IMG/VR virus record: IMGVR_UViG_3300032084_001540
Location: 1-64,000 of that record
Origin: a virus
Reading direction: 5' to 3' (one strand)
DNA: 64,000 bases
In this document: positions 16,204-25,428 of the stretch, in pieces
How the letters are laid out: each line of letters opens with the position of its first letter
Position numbering within the stretch: the first letter of the stretch is position 1
The notes under the pieces: generated by a model
Seen by the model: the letters and a program-made list of their open reading frames with translations, nothing else
Told to the model about the DNA's origin: nothing
Databases searched by the model: none
Program-made: the position numbers and the translations under genes

Positions 16204-19200
16204 TTATGCTTGAGATTCAGTCCAGTTTAGAGTACAGTAAACATAATCTGTACCAATAGTCCAGTCTTCAACGTCAATCTTTGCTACAACAGTAAGAATA
16301 TCAGGTCCTTCGGGGAATGTCAAGTTTCCACCAACAATAGAGTTTCCAAGGGGTGCAAGAGCTGTTAAGTCAGAAGTAACTCGGTTGGTGTCAAGGTTGA
16401 TACCAAAGATCTTGTCTCCACCTTTAACAACATCAGAACCTGATGCGTTATGTAAGAGGAATTGTGAGATTGATGGGAGATCATTACCCGTAAAATCATC
16501 AAAAGAGTTTCCAAGTCTAGTATTAAGTCTCAAGTCAATAGAGCACTCTTTACTTGCCACCATATCAATTCTTTGGAGTTGCAGTTGCATTCGATTAATA
16601 ATGTCTCTTTGACCGAAAAGACCAGCAACACCAGAGTCAACAGAAGGGGCAAGTCTAACAGAAAGAATCGGGAACTCAATACTCTCAAATGCAGAGAGTT
16701 TTCCACCAATATTTGCCGAGTTTGATAGTTCAATCGATGCTCTCTGGAAATGAGTGGCAGCACTACTAGTACCAGCACCTCTAGTACATCCATTCAACTT
16801 GTATTTTTTAAAGAAGGTTCCTGCCTGAGTCGTAAATGTTCCATCACTCGTGATGCTAGTAAATGTAACTAGCTCATCGCCAACATACAGGGTATATGTG
16901 CTGTCCACATTGTCAAAGTAATTAGGAGCCTGGTTAGTTCTGACATCAATCGTGGTCTCACTGTTAGTGAGATTCTCGCCAAGAGTGCCATAGAATGTGT
17001 TAATCACAGTAGCAGAATCCTGCTCGCCAGTTGGGAAGATCTTTCTGGAGGTTTTGTTAAACAAATATGCCTGATCATCTTCAAATTGACCGTCCATGAT
17101 TACAGATACACCCCAATGTGCGAGTCTAGGAGCATAGTTAGATGATGATGTATTCTCAACTTCATATCTACTAGGTAAGTTACCAGAACGGAAGTAAGCA
17201 ATAACTTCCTTATTGTTGTGAATCATTCTATGTGCATATTTAACTTTGCCGTTTGTATCCTTGAATCCGAATCTAATAGTACCAGCACCATACCAAGAGT
17301 AATCGATATATGCCATCTGAATTCTTGATAGCTCCAGAACATAACCAGATGGACCACTTCCATCCATTCTATCAATATTCCATTCGGTTTGTGGAACTCT
17401 AAGTTCCTCAGTTTTAATAGGAATAATACCACCAACAGATTCGCTTCTAAATTCTGGAGTTATTTCAATTTCAGAGTCAGAATTGATATTTTGAATTTTA
17501 TATGTTGTTCCACGAAGAACAATTTTATCACCAATAATAAGTTGCTCACTAAATCTAGTATCTGTTCCACTTATAATGTTAGAACCTTTTGTTCCTGAAA
17601 CCTTACCAGACAACTTAACGGTAGAATTTCTTCTCACAAAGAAAATTTGAGTGCCATCAAATTCAAAGTACATTCCATTTTGGAAGTCAAACATTCCTGA
17701 TCTAAGAGCAGAACCAGTCCAATTAGGAACATAAGATCTGACAAGACCACTGGAAGTAAGTTGTGTGGCTTCTGAAGTTCCAAGACTAACCGCTAGAGTT
17801 CTTGGGTCATAAACTTCAATGACTTTAAGTTCTTGATCACCACCATAAACATTAAATCCAGATGCTACAGTGGCACCGATAGTAACGATAGATGGCATCG
17901 CATAATCTGAGATAGAAGAAATACCATGTGGGAACTTATATTTTACAAGTCCTCTATAGAAACTACCAACACCAACACCACTCATGGATTCGGAAGAGAT
18001 TCCAAATGCTTGGGTTCCAACTGTATGTGCCGATTCAGATGTACCGTTTTGTGCTCTAGCAGCAATAGTCAATCCAAGAGAGTTGATTCCAGAATAGTAG
18101 AATTCTTCACTATCAATCTTTACGATACCAGTAGTTCCAAATCCAACAGTGGAGTCGAGTGCTAACAGAGTCGTAGATCCAGAACCAGGAACTGCTTCAG
18201 CAATTGCTTGTCTTGGATATCCAATAAGATCAATATCAGTTGGTGGCTTGAAGTTAACAGCAAAACTGATTTGCAAACCTTTACCAGATTGATACCTAAA
18301 ATACTTTCTGGTCTGACGGATCATCTGAGCACCCTTAAATGGTTGGTTGGTTGCGATTTCCATGCCACCGTCAAAAGGTCTATGTTGTGCATAACCTTCA
18401 GATCTAGGAACCAGTCGAGTTGGAATAAAGAAATTAGTTCCTGTCGAAAGACCAGAACTGATGTCGGCATCCATTGTTGCAATAGTATCTGAAGCAACAG
18501 CACTGATTTCTCTTTGATATCTTGTTCCAGCAGTAACTCCCGAAACAGTGAATTTATGATCATTAGCAACAGTAGACATATCTGTTGTTGCTACTTCTAC
18601 TGTATCGCCAGTAGTACCAGTTCCTTGACCAGCAAGATGTTTTAATCCAAATGTGTTGTTTGTATATCTTAAAACTTCATAAGTCTTGCCATCAGTAAGT
18701 CCATTGATTGGGTTTCCACCAGAGGCAACTTCATATAAAACTTGGTTTCCGCTAGAGAATCCATGATCATTAATTGATATAATATCTTTTCTACTGTCAA
18801 TCAGCCATCTCCTCAGTCTTGTTTTGTAAGTCTTAACTGTAGAACTAGTTACATTAACAAAATCAGTCAATGCTGGATTGAATGACATACGGAATGATTG
18901 TCCATCACCAGAAACCGAGTGTAGATAATAAAGAGAAGTACTGATACCAGGCATGTTGGAGTGGGAGCTCCCAGTTGTAAATCTGTTATTTGCATCTCTA
19001 TATCTTTTTCCTGTATAATCAAAGTTTTCTTGAGCCTGAGAGCCAGTGCTAAATCCTCTGTAGTCGATAATTTCTCCAATAACCCATGGTCCTCCATTTG
19101 CAGTAGTCGGTTCAGCAGCAGTACCACCAGAACCATTTCCAAATGTCATGAAATCATTTGTTGTATTTCTAGCATTTTCATAGATAGCATTATCAGCACC

Positions 19201-20895
19201 CCTTCTACCAACTTGTGATGATGGGACAGGTGCTTGCATCGATGCAGAAAAACTTCCGCTAACGTCATAGATGACAATTTGATCACCAATCTTAATATCA
19301 GAAAGGAATTTTGAACCAGAACCAGATAACTGTGACTGATTACTAACAGTAGAAACGCCAACAGTACCAGTTCCTTGCTTCAAACCACTAACGTGTTTGA
19401 ACTTAAATTGATGGAATTGTGTTTTTGCAACATGAGCAGAACTAGTGAGATCAATGGTTGTGCCTGCAGATGCGTCTGCTGAGGAACCTGCAAGAGAGAA
19501 ATAGTCCTGACCTTTAGATACGGTGAAGTATACATCACCCTTGTTCAATCCGTCTAGTGCTGTATTTGCAGTGCCAGTAGTTCCATATTCATTTAGATTT
19601 GGTTCATAAATCAACATCTGACCTTCAATAAATCCATGATTCGGAGAATAGAATGGAGATCCAGTGATAGCAGTGGTAATACCAGTGGCAGCAGAAGCAA
19701 CATAAACAGTTAGAGATTGCTCAGAAACTGTTGTAGTTGAAGCCACAGATACAGTAGTGTCATTCAATACTTCATTAATATTGTATGTGTCATCAGCAAC
19801 GCCATCTCTAGTACCAAAGAGATAAACTGGGAAACTTGTAGATAGTGGATTTTTAGTTTGTGTTTTGATAAAAATCTCACTTCCTGGAGAAGATCCACCA
19901 TCAGTAAAAGCACCAATGATTGAACTTACCTTATGATTACTTCCGCTACCACCGCTGAGAGAAATTCTAGATCCATCTTTAGAAGTTGAGAGAGCAAAAG
20001 TATTGGAAGTAATATAATCAACATAATATAGACCTCTAGAATCAATGCCAACAATGTCAGCACCGCCACCGTGAGTATATTGAACTATATCATTATTAAC
20101 AAGTCCATGATTAGACTTAGTAATAATGTTTTCATTAAGGTCTGTTGATGGAGTAAATGTGACCTGAACAGATGTATTGAATAGTTTTAGGTCGGAGATA
20201 CTAAAAAATTCTCCAACGTATACTTGAGTATATGGTTCTTTGGCGTTTGCGTAGTCTTCGATACTTGGGTTCGATAGTTTAAACTTGAATGTATTGATAC
20301 CAACAAGACTATCAACAACAAATGCACCATCAACTGCGTTATCTTTAGTTGCTCTGATGTCAATTGGAAATCCAACAGAAAGTCCATGAGACGATGCTGT
20401 TGAGACTGTAACAACAGTAGAACCAGATTCAACTGCAATTGTTTCTACATCTGAGATGAGAGAGTCTGTTCTAGTAAAGAATAGAGGAATATTTTCTACA
20501 AGTTCAATAGTTTCCCATTTAGTTGTCTGTGGACCATACTCAAAGTCCGTATCAACCAGAGTGTTAGGATTAGATACACGAATCTTACTAACTGGGTCAA
20601 TCAGTGCTTCGACAGGTTCAAATTCTACAGATGCCTTATCGTAGTAGATTTGAAGCTCATCGCTGTCTGACATCCCTGTGGTGTCATATACGAGAACAAT
20701 AGTAGTGTCGCCAGTATTATCATCATACGATACTGAAGATGCTCCAAGATTTACATTGGAGAAATTATAGATGATCTTACCATCAGTTACATTTGTAATG
20801 AGAAGTAATTCTTTTTGCGAGATAAATTCATCTCGAATAATGATGGTCTTCTCAGATGCATCGAATGTGTAGTTAAAGAGTAACTTCTTTGACAT
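16204..20895 (-). CDS. Giant virion structural protein, 1563 aa
   Basis: It opens MSKKLLFNYTFDASEKTIII. Several copies of a beta module follow with the pattern HGL-xx-G-x-V-x-Y then YYV/F-x-L: near residues 165-215, 255-320, 410-480 and 715-770 (examples: SNHGLVNNDIVQYTHGG; NDHGFSSGNQVLYE). The later half is less repetitive. It belongs to the large cyanomyovirus appendage proteins without a T4 counterpart. Its position next to fibre and adaptor genes suggests the baseplate periphery or the whisker/fibre base. No enzymatic motif seen. Confidence 0.8.
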   Translation of the reverse strand: MSKKLLFNYTFDASEKTIIIRDEFISQKELLLITNVTDGKIIYNFSNVNLGASSVSYDDNTGDTTIVLVYDTTGMSDSDELQIYYDKASVEFEPVEALIDPVSKIRVSNPNTLVDTDFEYGPQTTKWETIELVENIPLFFTRTDSLISDVETIAVESGSTVVTVSTASSHGLSVGFPIDIRATKDNAVDGAFVVDSLVGINTFKFKLSNPSIEDYANAKEPYTQVYVGEFFSISDLKLFNTSVQVTFTPSTDLNENIITKSNHGLVNNDIVQYTHGGGADIVGIDSRGLYYVDYITSNTFALSTSKDGSRISLSGGSGSNHKVSSIIGAFTDGGSSPGSEIFIKTQTKNPLSTSFPVYLFGTRDGVADDTYNINEVLNDTTVSVASTTTVSEQSLTVYVASAATGITTAITGSPFYSPNHGFIEGQMLIYEPNLNEYGTTGTANTALDGLNKGDVYFTVSKGQDYFSLAGSSADASAGTTIDLTSSAHVAKTQFHQFKFKHVSGLKQGTGTVGVSTVSNQSQLSGSGSKFLSDIKIGDQIVIYDVSGSFSASMQAPVPSSQVGRRGADNAIYENARNTTNDFMTFGNGSGGTAAEPTTANGGPWVIGEIIDYRGFSTGSQAQENFDYTGKRYRDANNRFTTGSSHSNMPGISTSLYYLHSVSGDGQSFRMSFNPALTDFVNVTSSTVKTYKTRLRRWLIDSRKDIISINDHGFSSGNQVLYEVASGGNPINGLTDGKTYEVLRYTNNTFGLKHLAGQGTGTTGDTVEVATTDMSTVANDHKFTVSGVTAGTRYQREISAVASDTIATMDADISSGLSTGTNFFIPTRLVPRSEGYAQHRPFDGGMEIATNQPFKGAQMIRQTRKYFRYQSGKGLQISFAVNFKPPTDIDLIGYPRQAIAEAVPGSGSTTLLALDSTVGFGTTGIVKIDSEEFYYSGINSLGLTIAARAQNGTSESAHTVGTQAFGISSESMSGVGVGSFYRGLVKYKFPHGISSISDYAMPSIVTIGATVASGFNVYGGDQELKVIEVYDPRTLAVSLGTSEATQLTSSGLVRSYVPNWTGSALRSGMFDFQNGMYFEFDGTQIFFVRRNSTVKLSGKVSGTKGSNIISGTDTRFSEQLIIGDKIVLRGTTYKIQNINSDSEIEITPEFRSESVGGIIPIKTEELRVPQTEWNIDRMDGSGPSGYVLELSRIQMAYIDYSWYGAGTIRFGFKDTNGKVKYAHRMIHNNKEVIAYFRSGNLPSRYEVENTSSSNYAPRLAHWGVSVIMDGQFEDDQAYLFNKTSRKIFPTGEQDSATVINTFYGTLGENLTNSETTIDVRTNQAPNYFDNVDSTYTLYVGDELVTFTSITSDGTFTTQAGTFFKKYKLNGCTRGAGTSSAATHFQRASIELSNSANIGGKLSAFESIEFPILSVRLAPSVDSGVAGLFGQRDIINRMQLQLQRIDMVASKECSIDLRLNTRLGNSFDDFTGNDLPSISQFLLHNASGSDVVKGGDKIFGINLDTNRVTSDLTALAPLGNSIVGGNLTFPEGPDILTVVAKIDVEDWTIGTDYVYCTLNWTESQA

Positions 20896-20896
20896 T

Positions 20897-21316
20897 TCAG
20901 AAACCTAAAGCGATTGTGAGAGCGGTAAGATAATCAGTGTAACTATTGCCGTCAAGAAAATAATCACCGTTGGTATTTATATTCCCTTGAGCAGTAATGA
21001 TGCCAGTGACGCTTAAATCACCATTCAATGTTTGATTTGAGTTACGTCCCATGACATCAGCAACTCTGAAGTCTTCGATAACAGCAAATTCAATGATATC
21101 TCCTAACGTAGCAGGAGATGTAAGTGTGCAAGAAGAACCGTCTAAAGCAGTATAATCTACACCAGTTACAAGTTTTACACCGTTTCTATAGACATCAAGG
21201 TGTGGGACTTTATATCCACTAGTTACAGTAAATACTGTCTGACCTGCTGTCGCAGTAACATTTAATCTTGCGGATTGATTATTGTTAGTAATCCTAATTG
21301 GGTTTCCGATTCCCAT
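20897..21316 (-). CDS. Small tail-appendage protein with fibre anchor domain
   Basis: From ATG 21314-21316 (MGIGNPIRITNNNQSARLNV) it has 139 residues. Residues ~15-95 match, position by position, the amino-terminal domain of the S74 fibre: ATAGQTVFTVTSGY, VYRNGVKLVTGVDYTA, IIEFAVIEDFRV. A short shaft segment follows (NGDLSVTGIITAQGN). I infer that it docks on the same site as the S74 fibre or caps it. Confidence 0.75.
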   Translation of the reverse strand: MGIGNPIRITNNNQSARLNVTATAGQTVFTVTSGYKVPHLDVYRNGVKLVTGVDYTALDGSSCTLTSPATLGDIIEFAVIEDFRVADVMGRNSNQTLNGDLSVTGIITAQGNINTNGDYFLDGNSYTDYLTALTIALGF

Positions 21317-21351
21317 TGCTGGCACTCCCTGCAACGACCGTTAGCTAAAAA

Positions 21352-21359
21352 CTATTTAG
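21352..21359 (-). promoter_or_regulatory. Late-like motif CTAAATAG
   Basis: Located about 36 bases before the 139-residue gene, next to the stop of the glycine-rich gene. Confidence 0.45.
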
Positions 21360-21361
21360 CA

Positions 21362-24031
21362 TTATCCTTCTACTGAAGTTTGATCCTCTGTTCCTCTATC
21401 TGGATAAACTCTATATTTAGTAGTTTTGCCATCAAGACCCCAAACAATTCTTACGGCACCAACGCCTCCTTTTTTGAATTTTGAACCCTGGAAGTTTTTG
21501 TTAGAGACTGGACCGCCTCCACCATATTTTCCTCCACCAATCGTAGTGCCATCATCTCCACCAGATCCACCCTGACCATTATTTTCATACTTACTATCAC
21601 TGCCGTCAGATCCAGCAGTCTGGCCAGCACCAGATTCTCCTTCTCCAAGAAGTCCAACACCACCACCACCGCGTCCAGTAGTGCCGAGAACACCGCCGCC
21701 ACCACCGCCGCCACCGCTACCTTTTTCCTGACGACCAGATCCTGCAATTGATTCATATTCGTCACCTTCACCCATGCCGCCGTTGCCACTATATCCAGCA
21801 GCTCCGCCACCGCCACCACCGTCATTAGAACCACGCTTGTTGCCACCTTTACCACCTACTCCACCACCATCTCTCTCAACACCACCACTTATTCCTAATT
21901 TTGGTCCATCTTTAGGTTGACTACCAGGACCAGATTCACCACCTCCTCCAAGTAAAAGAATAGAACTAGTTGTAAATTTCTTATCCTTTCTCCTTTCAAT
22001 CATACTGTTTTGAGCAGAACCGCCAGCGGTGATTCTTAAAATCTCTCCTGGAGTTACTTTCATTGTACCATACGAGAGACCTCCACCAGATCCTGCCCAT
22101 CCACCATCGGATTCTCCATCACCACCACCGCCAACACAAACAGCAGAGATTTGTCTAACACCAGTAGGAACTTTCCATTGTGTTACCAGACTTCCGTTTG
22201 ATTTTCCTTCAAAAACAACTTGACCACGAGGTTCTACAACTGACTTGCCTTCATCGTCGCCAACATCATCATTCTTTTTCTTGCATGGGAATGGATAATC
22301 AATGAATGGAGAGATCCAATCCTCTCTTATCATTTTTAATTCAACATTGAATATTCCAGCAGCTGCACATTTTTCAAAGAACAAATCAATTGATGCTGCT
22401 ACCGTTGATCTCCTCATACTACCAGAAGTATCAATAGAAAGAAGAAGAGTAGTGGAGTTATCTAAACATTGAACGTTTGCGATTTCAAACCAATCCGTTG
22501 CATTAGAAGATTTTCCACCATCTCTATTAACTTCATGATAGAACGCTTTATCGTCATCTTCAAAATTTTCTGGAATAAACATATCAGATTTCTTTCTTCT
22601 GCTACCTTTCGGTTGAAGTAAGTGGAAAGTTCTATTTGGCCAACACTTTCTAAATTCTTCCCATCTCTGAAAGGCTACTCCATCACCAGATATATTAGAT
22701 CTTAGTGATTCATCAGCAACTGCAATACAAATTGAATCCGCAGTAGAACTAGAAAATTCTACAAATCTAATTTTTGTTCTTCCATATCTACTAGTGCCAC
22801 CTCCTGATGAAGTTAAAACCAAAGATGCTGACGAACTGTCGTACCAACCAGCACCGCCTCCGCCACCACTACCTTGACCCGTTGTGCCAGCGTTACCTCC
22901 GATGGATCCTGTTCCTCCTCCACCTCCATCACGCTTTAGTTTACTTTTCTTTTTATCAGTATTCGCCCTTCCGCCATTATTAGCACCTTCATATTCACTA
23001 TATCTTGAAAAATCAATTTTTTTATTGATTACAGAACCCTTAAGAAGTTCACCTCCTTTAGGTCCAGTTGCATTTCCAATAGCAGTATATTTGGATTTCG
23101 ATCCTTTCTTTGTATATTCTTTGTGTGGAAAAACTGGGTGCAGTGCTTTGGGTTTTTTGCCACCAGCTCCAGCACCTTTACCTCTTCCTGCACCGCCACT
23201 ACTGCCCAATCCACCACCATCACCACCTCTTCCAAGAGTTCCACCGCCACCGCCACCGCCTGAAACAGCGATAACTCTACCTCCACGATAGAACATTGTT
23301 CCACCCCCACCAGATCCAGCAGTCGGACCACCATTGCCACCACCACCAGAGTTTAAGTTTGGACCCCCCTGTGCTCCTCTACCTGGATATCCCATCTTAA
23401 CAGAATGGACAACACCTCTTCGTAGAGTGTACTTTATAGTTCCACTTCCACCAGCACCACCTAATTGTCCTTTATCAGATTTTTCTCCTGGAGAACCCTC
23501 TAGAGTTACTTCTACTACGATATCATTTTCCTTTGCATAAAAGAAAACCATTCCAGCAGTAGGTGGACCAACTTCATAAAATGTATCTTCTAAGTTTACA
23601 TCATATCTTATTGCATTATCGGGCAATCCGAAGATTTGACCTTCAGTTGCTAAATCAATTGTTTCTGATTTTACCCAAGTAGGTCTTTTTTTAGAACTTT
23701 TTTCAAAAAATTGTTCTGTTCTCTTGTTTGGTTTAACAGACCCAAGAGGTAATTCAATAACACGAAGTAAATTTCTTCCTGGAATGAACACCACTTCAAT
23801 GGAATTTGTTACTACTGCATCACCCTCTGAGTGAGTAACTAGAACATCATAAGTTCCCGACTCGGTTGTTGTGATAAGAGAAGCACCAGCAGCACCAGTG
23901 TCAGTAGCAAAAACTTCCCCATCCTTTCTCCAATTATAGGTGAGTTGATTTTCTGTATTATCTGATACGTTTGCTTGACAACTGAGGACGACTACAACGC
24001 CCTCTCTAAATGACTTTTTAATGTCTGCCAT
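21362..24031 (-). CDS. Glycine-rich adhesin with Ig-like and VWA/MIDAS-like segments
   Basis: The 889-residue protein has, in order: an Ig-like domain (~1-85, LTYNWRKDGEVFATDTG), a glycine-rich block (~190-430, with GGGGGAGWYD), a central segment and a second glycine-rich block (~640-870). The central segment contains LLLSIDTSGSMRRSTVA, in which D534-x-S536-x-S538 is a perfect metal-ion-dependent adhesion site motif of von Willebrand factor A domains. The glycine-rich blocks resemble polyglycine-II adhesin or ALK-type glycine-rich domains. Together these suggest a host-surface adhesin. It overlaps the next gene by one base. Confidence 0.75.
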   Translation of the reverse strand: MADIKKSFREGVVVVLSCQANVSDNTENQLTYNWRKDGEVFATDTGAAGASLITTTESGTYDVLVTHSEGDAVVTNSIEVVFIPGRNLLRVIELPLGSVKPNKRTEQFFEKSSKKRPTWVKSETIDLATEGQIFGLPDNAIRYDVNLEDTFYEVGPPTAGMVFFYAKENDIVVEVTLEGSPGEKSDKGQLGGAGGSGTIKYTLRRGVVHSVKMGYPGRGAQGGPNLNSGGGGNGGPTAGSGGGGTMFYRGGRVIAVSGGGGGGGTLGRGGDGGGLGSSGGAGRGKGAGAGGKKPKALHPVFPHKEYTKKGSKSKYTAIGNATGPKGGELLKGSVINKKIDFSRYSEYEGANNGGRANTDKKKSKLKRDGGGGGTGSIGGNAGTTGQGSGGGGGAGWYDSSSASLVLTSSGGGTSRYGRTKIRFVEFSSSTADSICIAVADESLRSNISGDGVAFQRWEEFRKCWPNRTFHLLQPKGSRRKKSDMFIPENFEDDDKAFYHEVNRDGGKSSNATDWFEIANVQCLDNSTTLLLSIDTSGSMRRSTVAASIDLFFEKCAAAGIFNVELKMIREDWISPFIDYPFPCKKKNDDVGDDEGKSVVEPRGQVVFEGKSNGSLVTQWKVPTGVRQISAVCVGGGGDGESDGGWAGSGGGLSYGTMKVTPGEILRITAGGSAQNSMIERRKDKKFTTSSILLLGGGGESGPGSQPKDGPKLGISGGVERDGGGVGGKGGNKRGSNDGGGGGGAAGYSGNGGMGEGDEYESIAGSGRQEKGSGGGGGGGGVLGTTGRGGGGVGLLGEGESGAGQTAGSDGSDSKYENNGQGGSGGDDGTTIGGGKYGGGGPVSNKNFQGSKFKKGGVGAVRIVWGLDGKTTKYRVYPDRGTEDQTSVEG

Positions 24032-25428
24032 TATAGTCCAACGAATTGAAATCTTGCGGATCCATCACCACCATCACTTCCATCGGCAGAGGTTCCTCCA
24101 CCTAAAGATCCACTGATGCAGAATTTAGTTCTGGTGACAATATCTTTATTTAGATAACCTGAGCCACCTCCACCACCACCTTCAAAGATAGCAACGTTAC
24201 CAGCTTTTCCACTATCTCCACCATACCAACCAGCGCCGCCTCCTCCACCTGACATTTTTCCAGTAACATTTGTTCCGCCACCATATAGTTTTCCACCATC
24301 CTTTCTGCCACCAAAACCAGATCTTGTTTGTGTTCCACCACCACCACCTCTTGATGGTGCATTTTTAGCATTTCCTCCAATTAAACCACCACCATTACCA
24401 CCTTGTCCATCTTCGTCAGAGTTACGACGACCAGATCCTGATCCACCACCGCCTCCAGCGATTAAAATAGCATTGTTTGTATTAACTTCTCCTTCAAAAA
24501 TACCACTATAACCACCACCAGCACCACCATCTTCTGTTCCAGACCATCCACCACCTGGATAACCACCTTGAGCGATTGGTTGCCCACTTGCTTTACCTTT
24601 TCCTCTTTCTCCACCTGCTGCAACAATTAAAGTATACTCAATGCCTTTCTTGAGAGTAAATTGCCCCTGAGCACCTCCACCAGTTCCGCCTTTTCTTTTA
24701 GAAACAGATCCATCAGGATCCTGATTATCATTAAATGCCAAGAACTTTCCAGTGTTGGGTGTATTAGAACTACCACCAGCAGCACCGCCACCACCACCAA
24801 CTAAAAATACTTGCAATTTGATATCTGATCTTGGAGTTACTATATAAGTCCCTCTTTGAATTCCAAAATTCAGAACCTTTCCATCAAGTTCAAAGTTCCA
24901 TGATGTAATAGTTCCACCAATAGCAGGAGAGACAGAAATAGTATTGTCAAGATCTTCTGTCACGGAATCTGGTTGAGTTATAACACTGATAAGTGGTTTA
25001 ACTTGCAAATTAACAATAGTAGAATTCAGGGGAGAATTAACTGCCCTTGGTGCAAAAGTAGAAACTCCAGATTGAGCGACATTAAAAGATCTAGAGTCTG
25101 GATAAAATATAGCTTGCTGAAAATAATTTGTATCATCAGAATCACTATTCAAATTACTTAGGGATAGTGATTCTCCTGAACCAACAATTGCATCTCTAGT
25201 AACTCCTCCACCAAAATCTCTGTCTTTTTGATACCAAACATATCCAATTGTACCTACACCAGCACTATACCCAGAAGGATATACGACTGTTGCAATCCCA
25301 GTAAAAGACACCGATCCGCTGAATCCAATGGAAGCGGATGGTGACTCTGGTTGTGTTTGATAGACTAGAGATGGTCTGTTAATATCAACATAAGAGTTGA
25401 AATGTCTGAATCCTACTGCCAAACTCAT
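24031..25428 (-). CDS. Glycine-rich adhesin-like tail protein, 465 aa
   Basis: The amino half looks like one or two Ig-like domains (IGFSGSVSFTGIATVVYPSG; TVSTITSW-type strands). From about residue 210 (DIKLQVFLVGGGGGAAGGSS) it becomes a glycine-rich domain with repeated GGGGG and GGGGGAGWYGG, the same signature as in the larger neighbour. No VWA motif is seen. The two are likely paralogues over this region and may form one adhesin. It overlaps both neighbouring genes by a few bases. Confidence 0.75.
   Translation of the reverse strand: MSLAVGFRHFNSYVDINRPSLVYQTQPESPSASIGFSGSVSFTGIATVVYPSGYSAGVGTIGYVWYQKDRDFGGGVTRDAIVGSGESLSLSNLNSDSDDTNYFQQAIFYPDSRSFNVAQSGVSTFAPRAVNSPLNSTIVNLQVKPLISVITQPDSVTEDLDNTISVSPAIGGTITSWNFELDGKVLNFGIQRGTYIVTPRSDIKLQVFLVGGGGGAAGGSSNTPNTGKFLAFNDNQDPDGSVSKRKGGTGGGAQGQFTLKKGIEYTLIVAAGGERGKGKASGQPIAQGGYPGGGWSGTEDGGAGGGYSGIFEGEVNTNNAILIAGGGGGSGSGRRNSDEDGQGGNGGGLIGGNAKNAPSRGGGGGTQTRSGFGGRKDGGKLYGGGTNVTGKMSGGGGGAGWYGGDSGKAGNVAIFEGGGGGGSGYLNKDIVTRTKFCISGSLGGGTSADGSDGGDGSARFQFVGL

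Noticed and set aside
20928-20956. TTGACG-17-TATCTT before the 1563-residue gene
   Set aside because: Weak -10 and located in coding sequence; not listed as a promoter.
22884-23291. Pro-rich frames on the plus strand opposite the glycine-rich adhesins
   Set aside because: They are mirror images of Gly codons in the real minus-strand genes and have no ribosome site.
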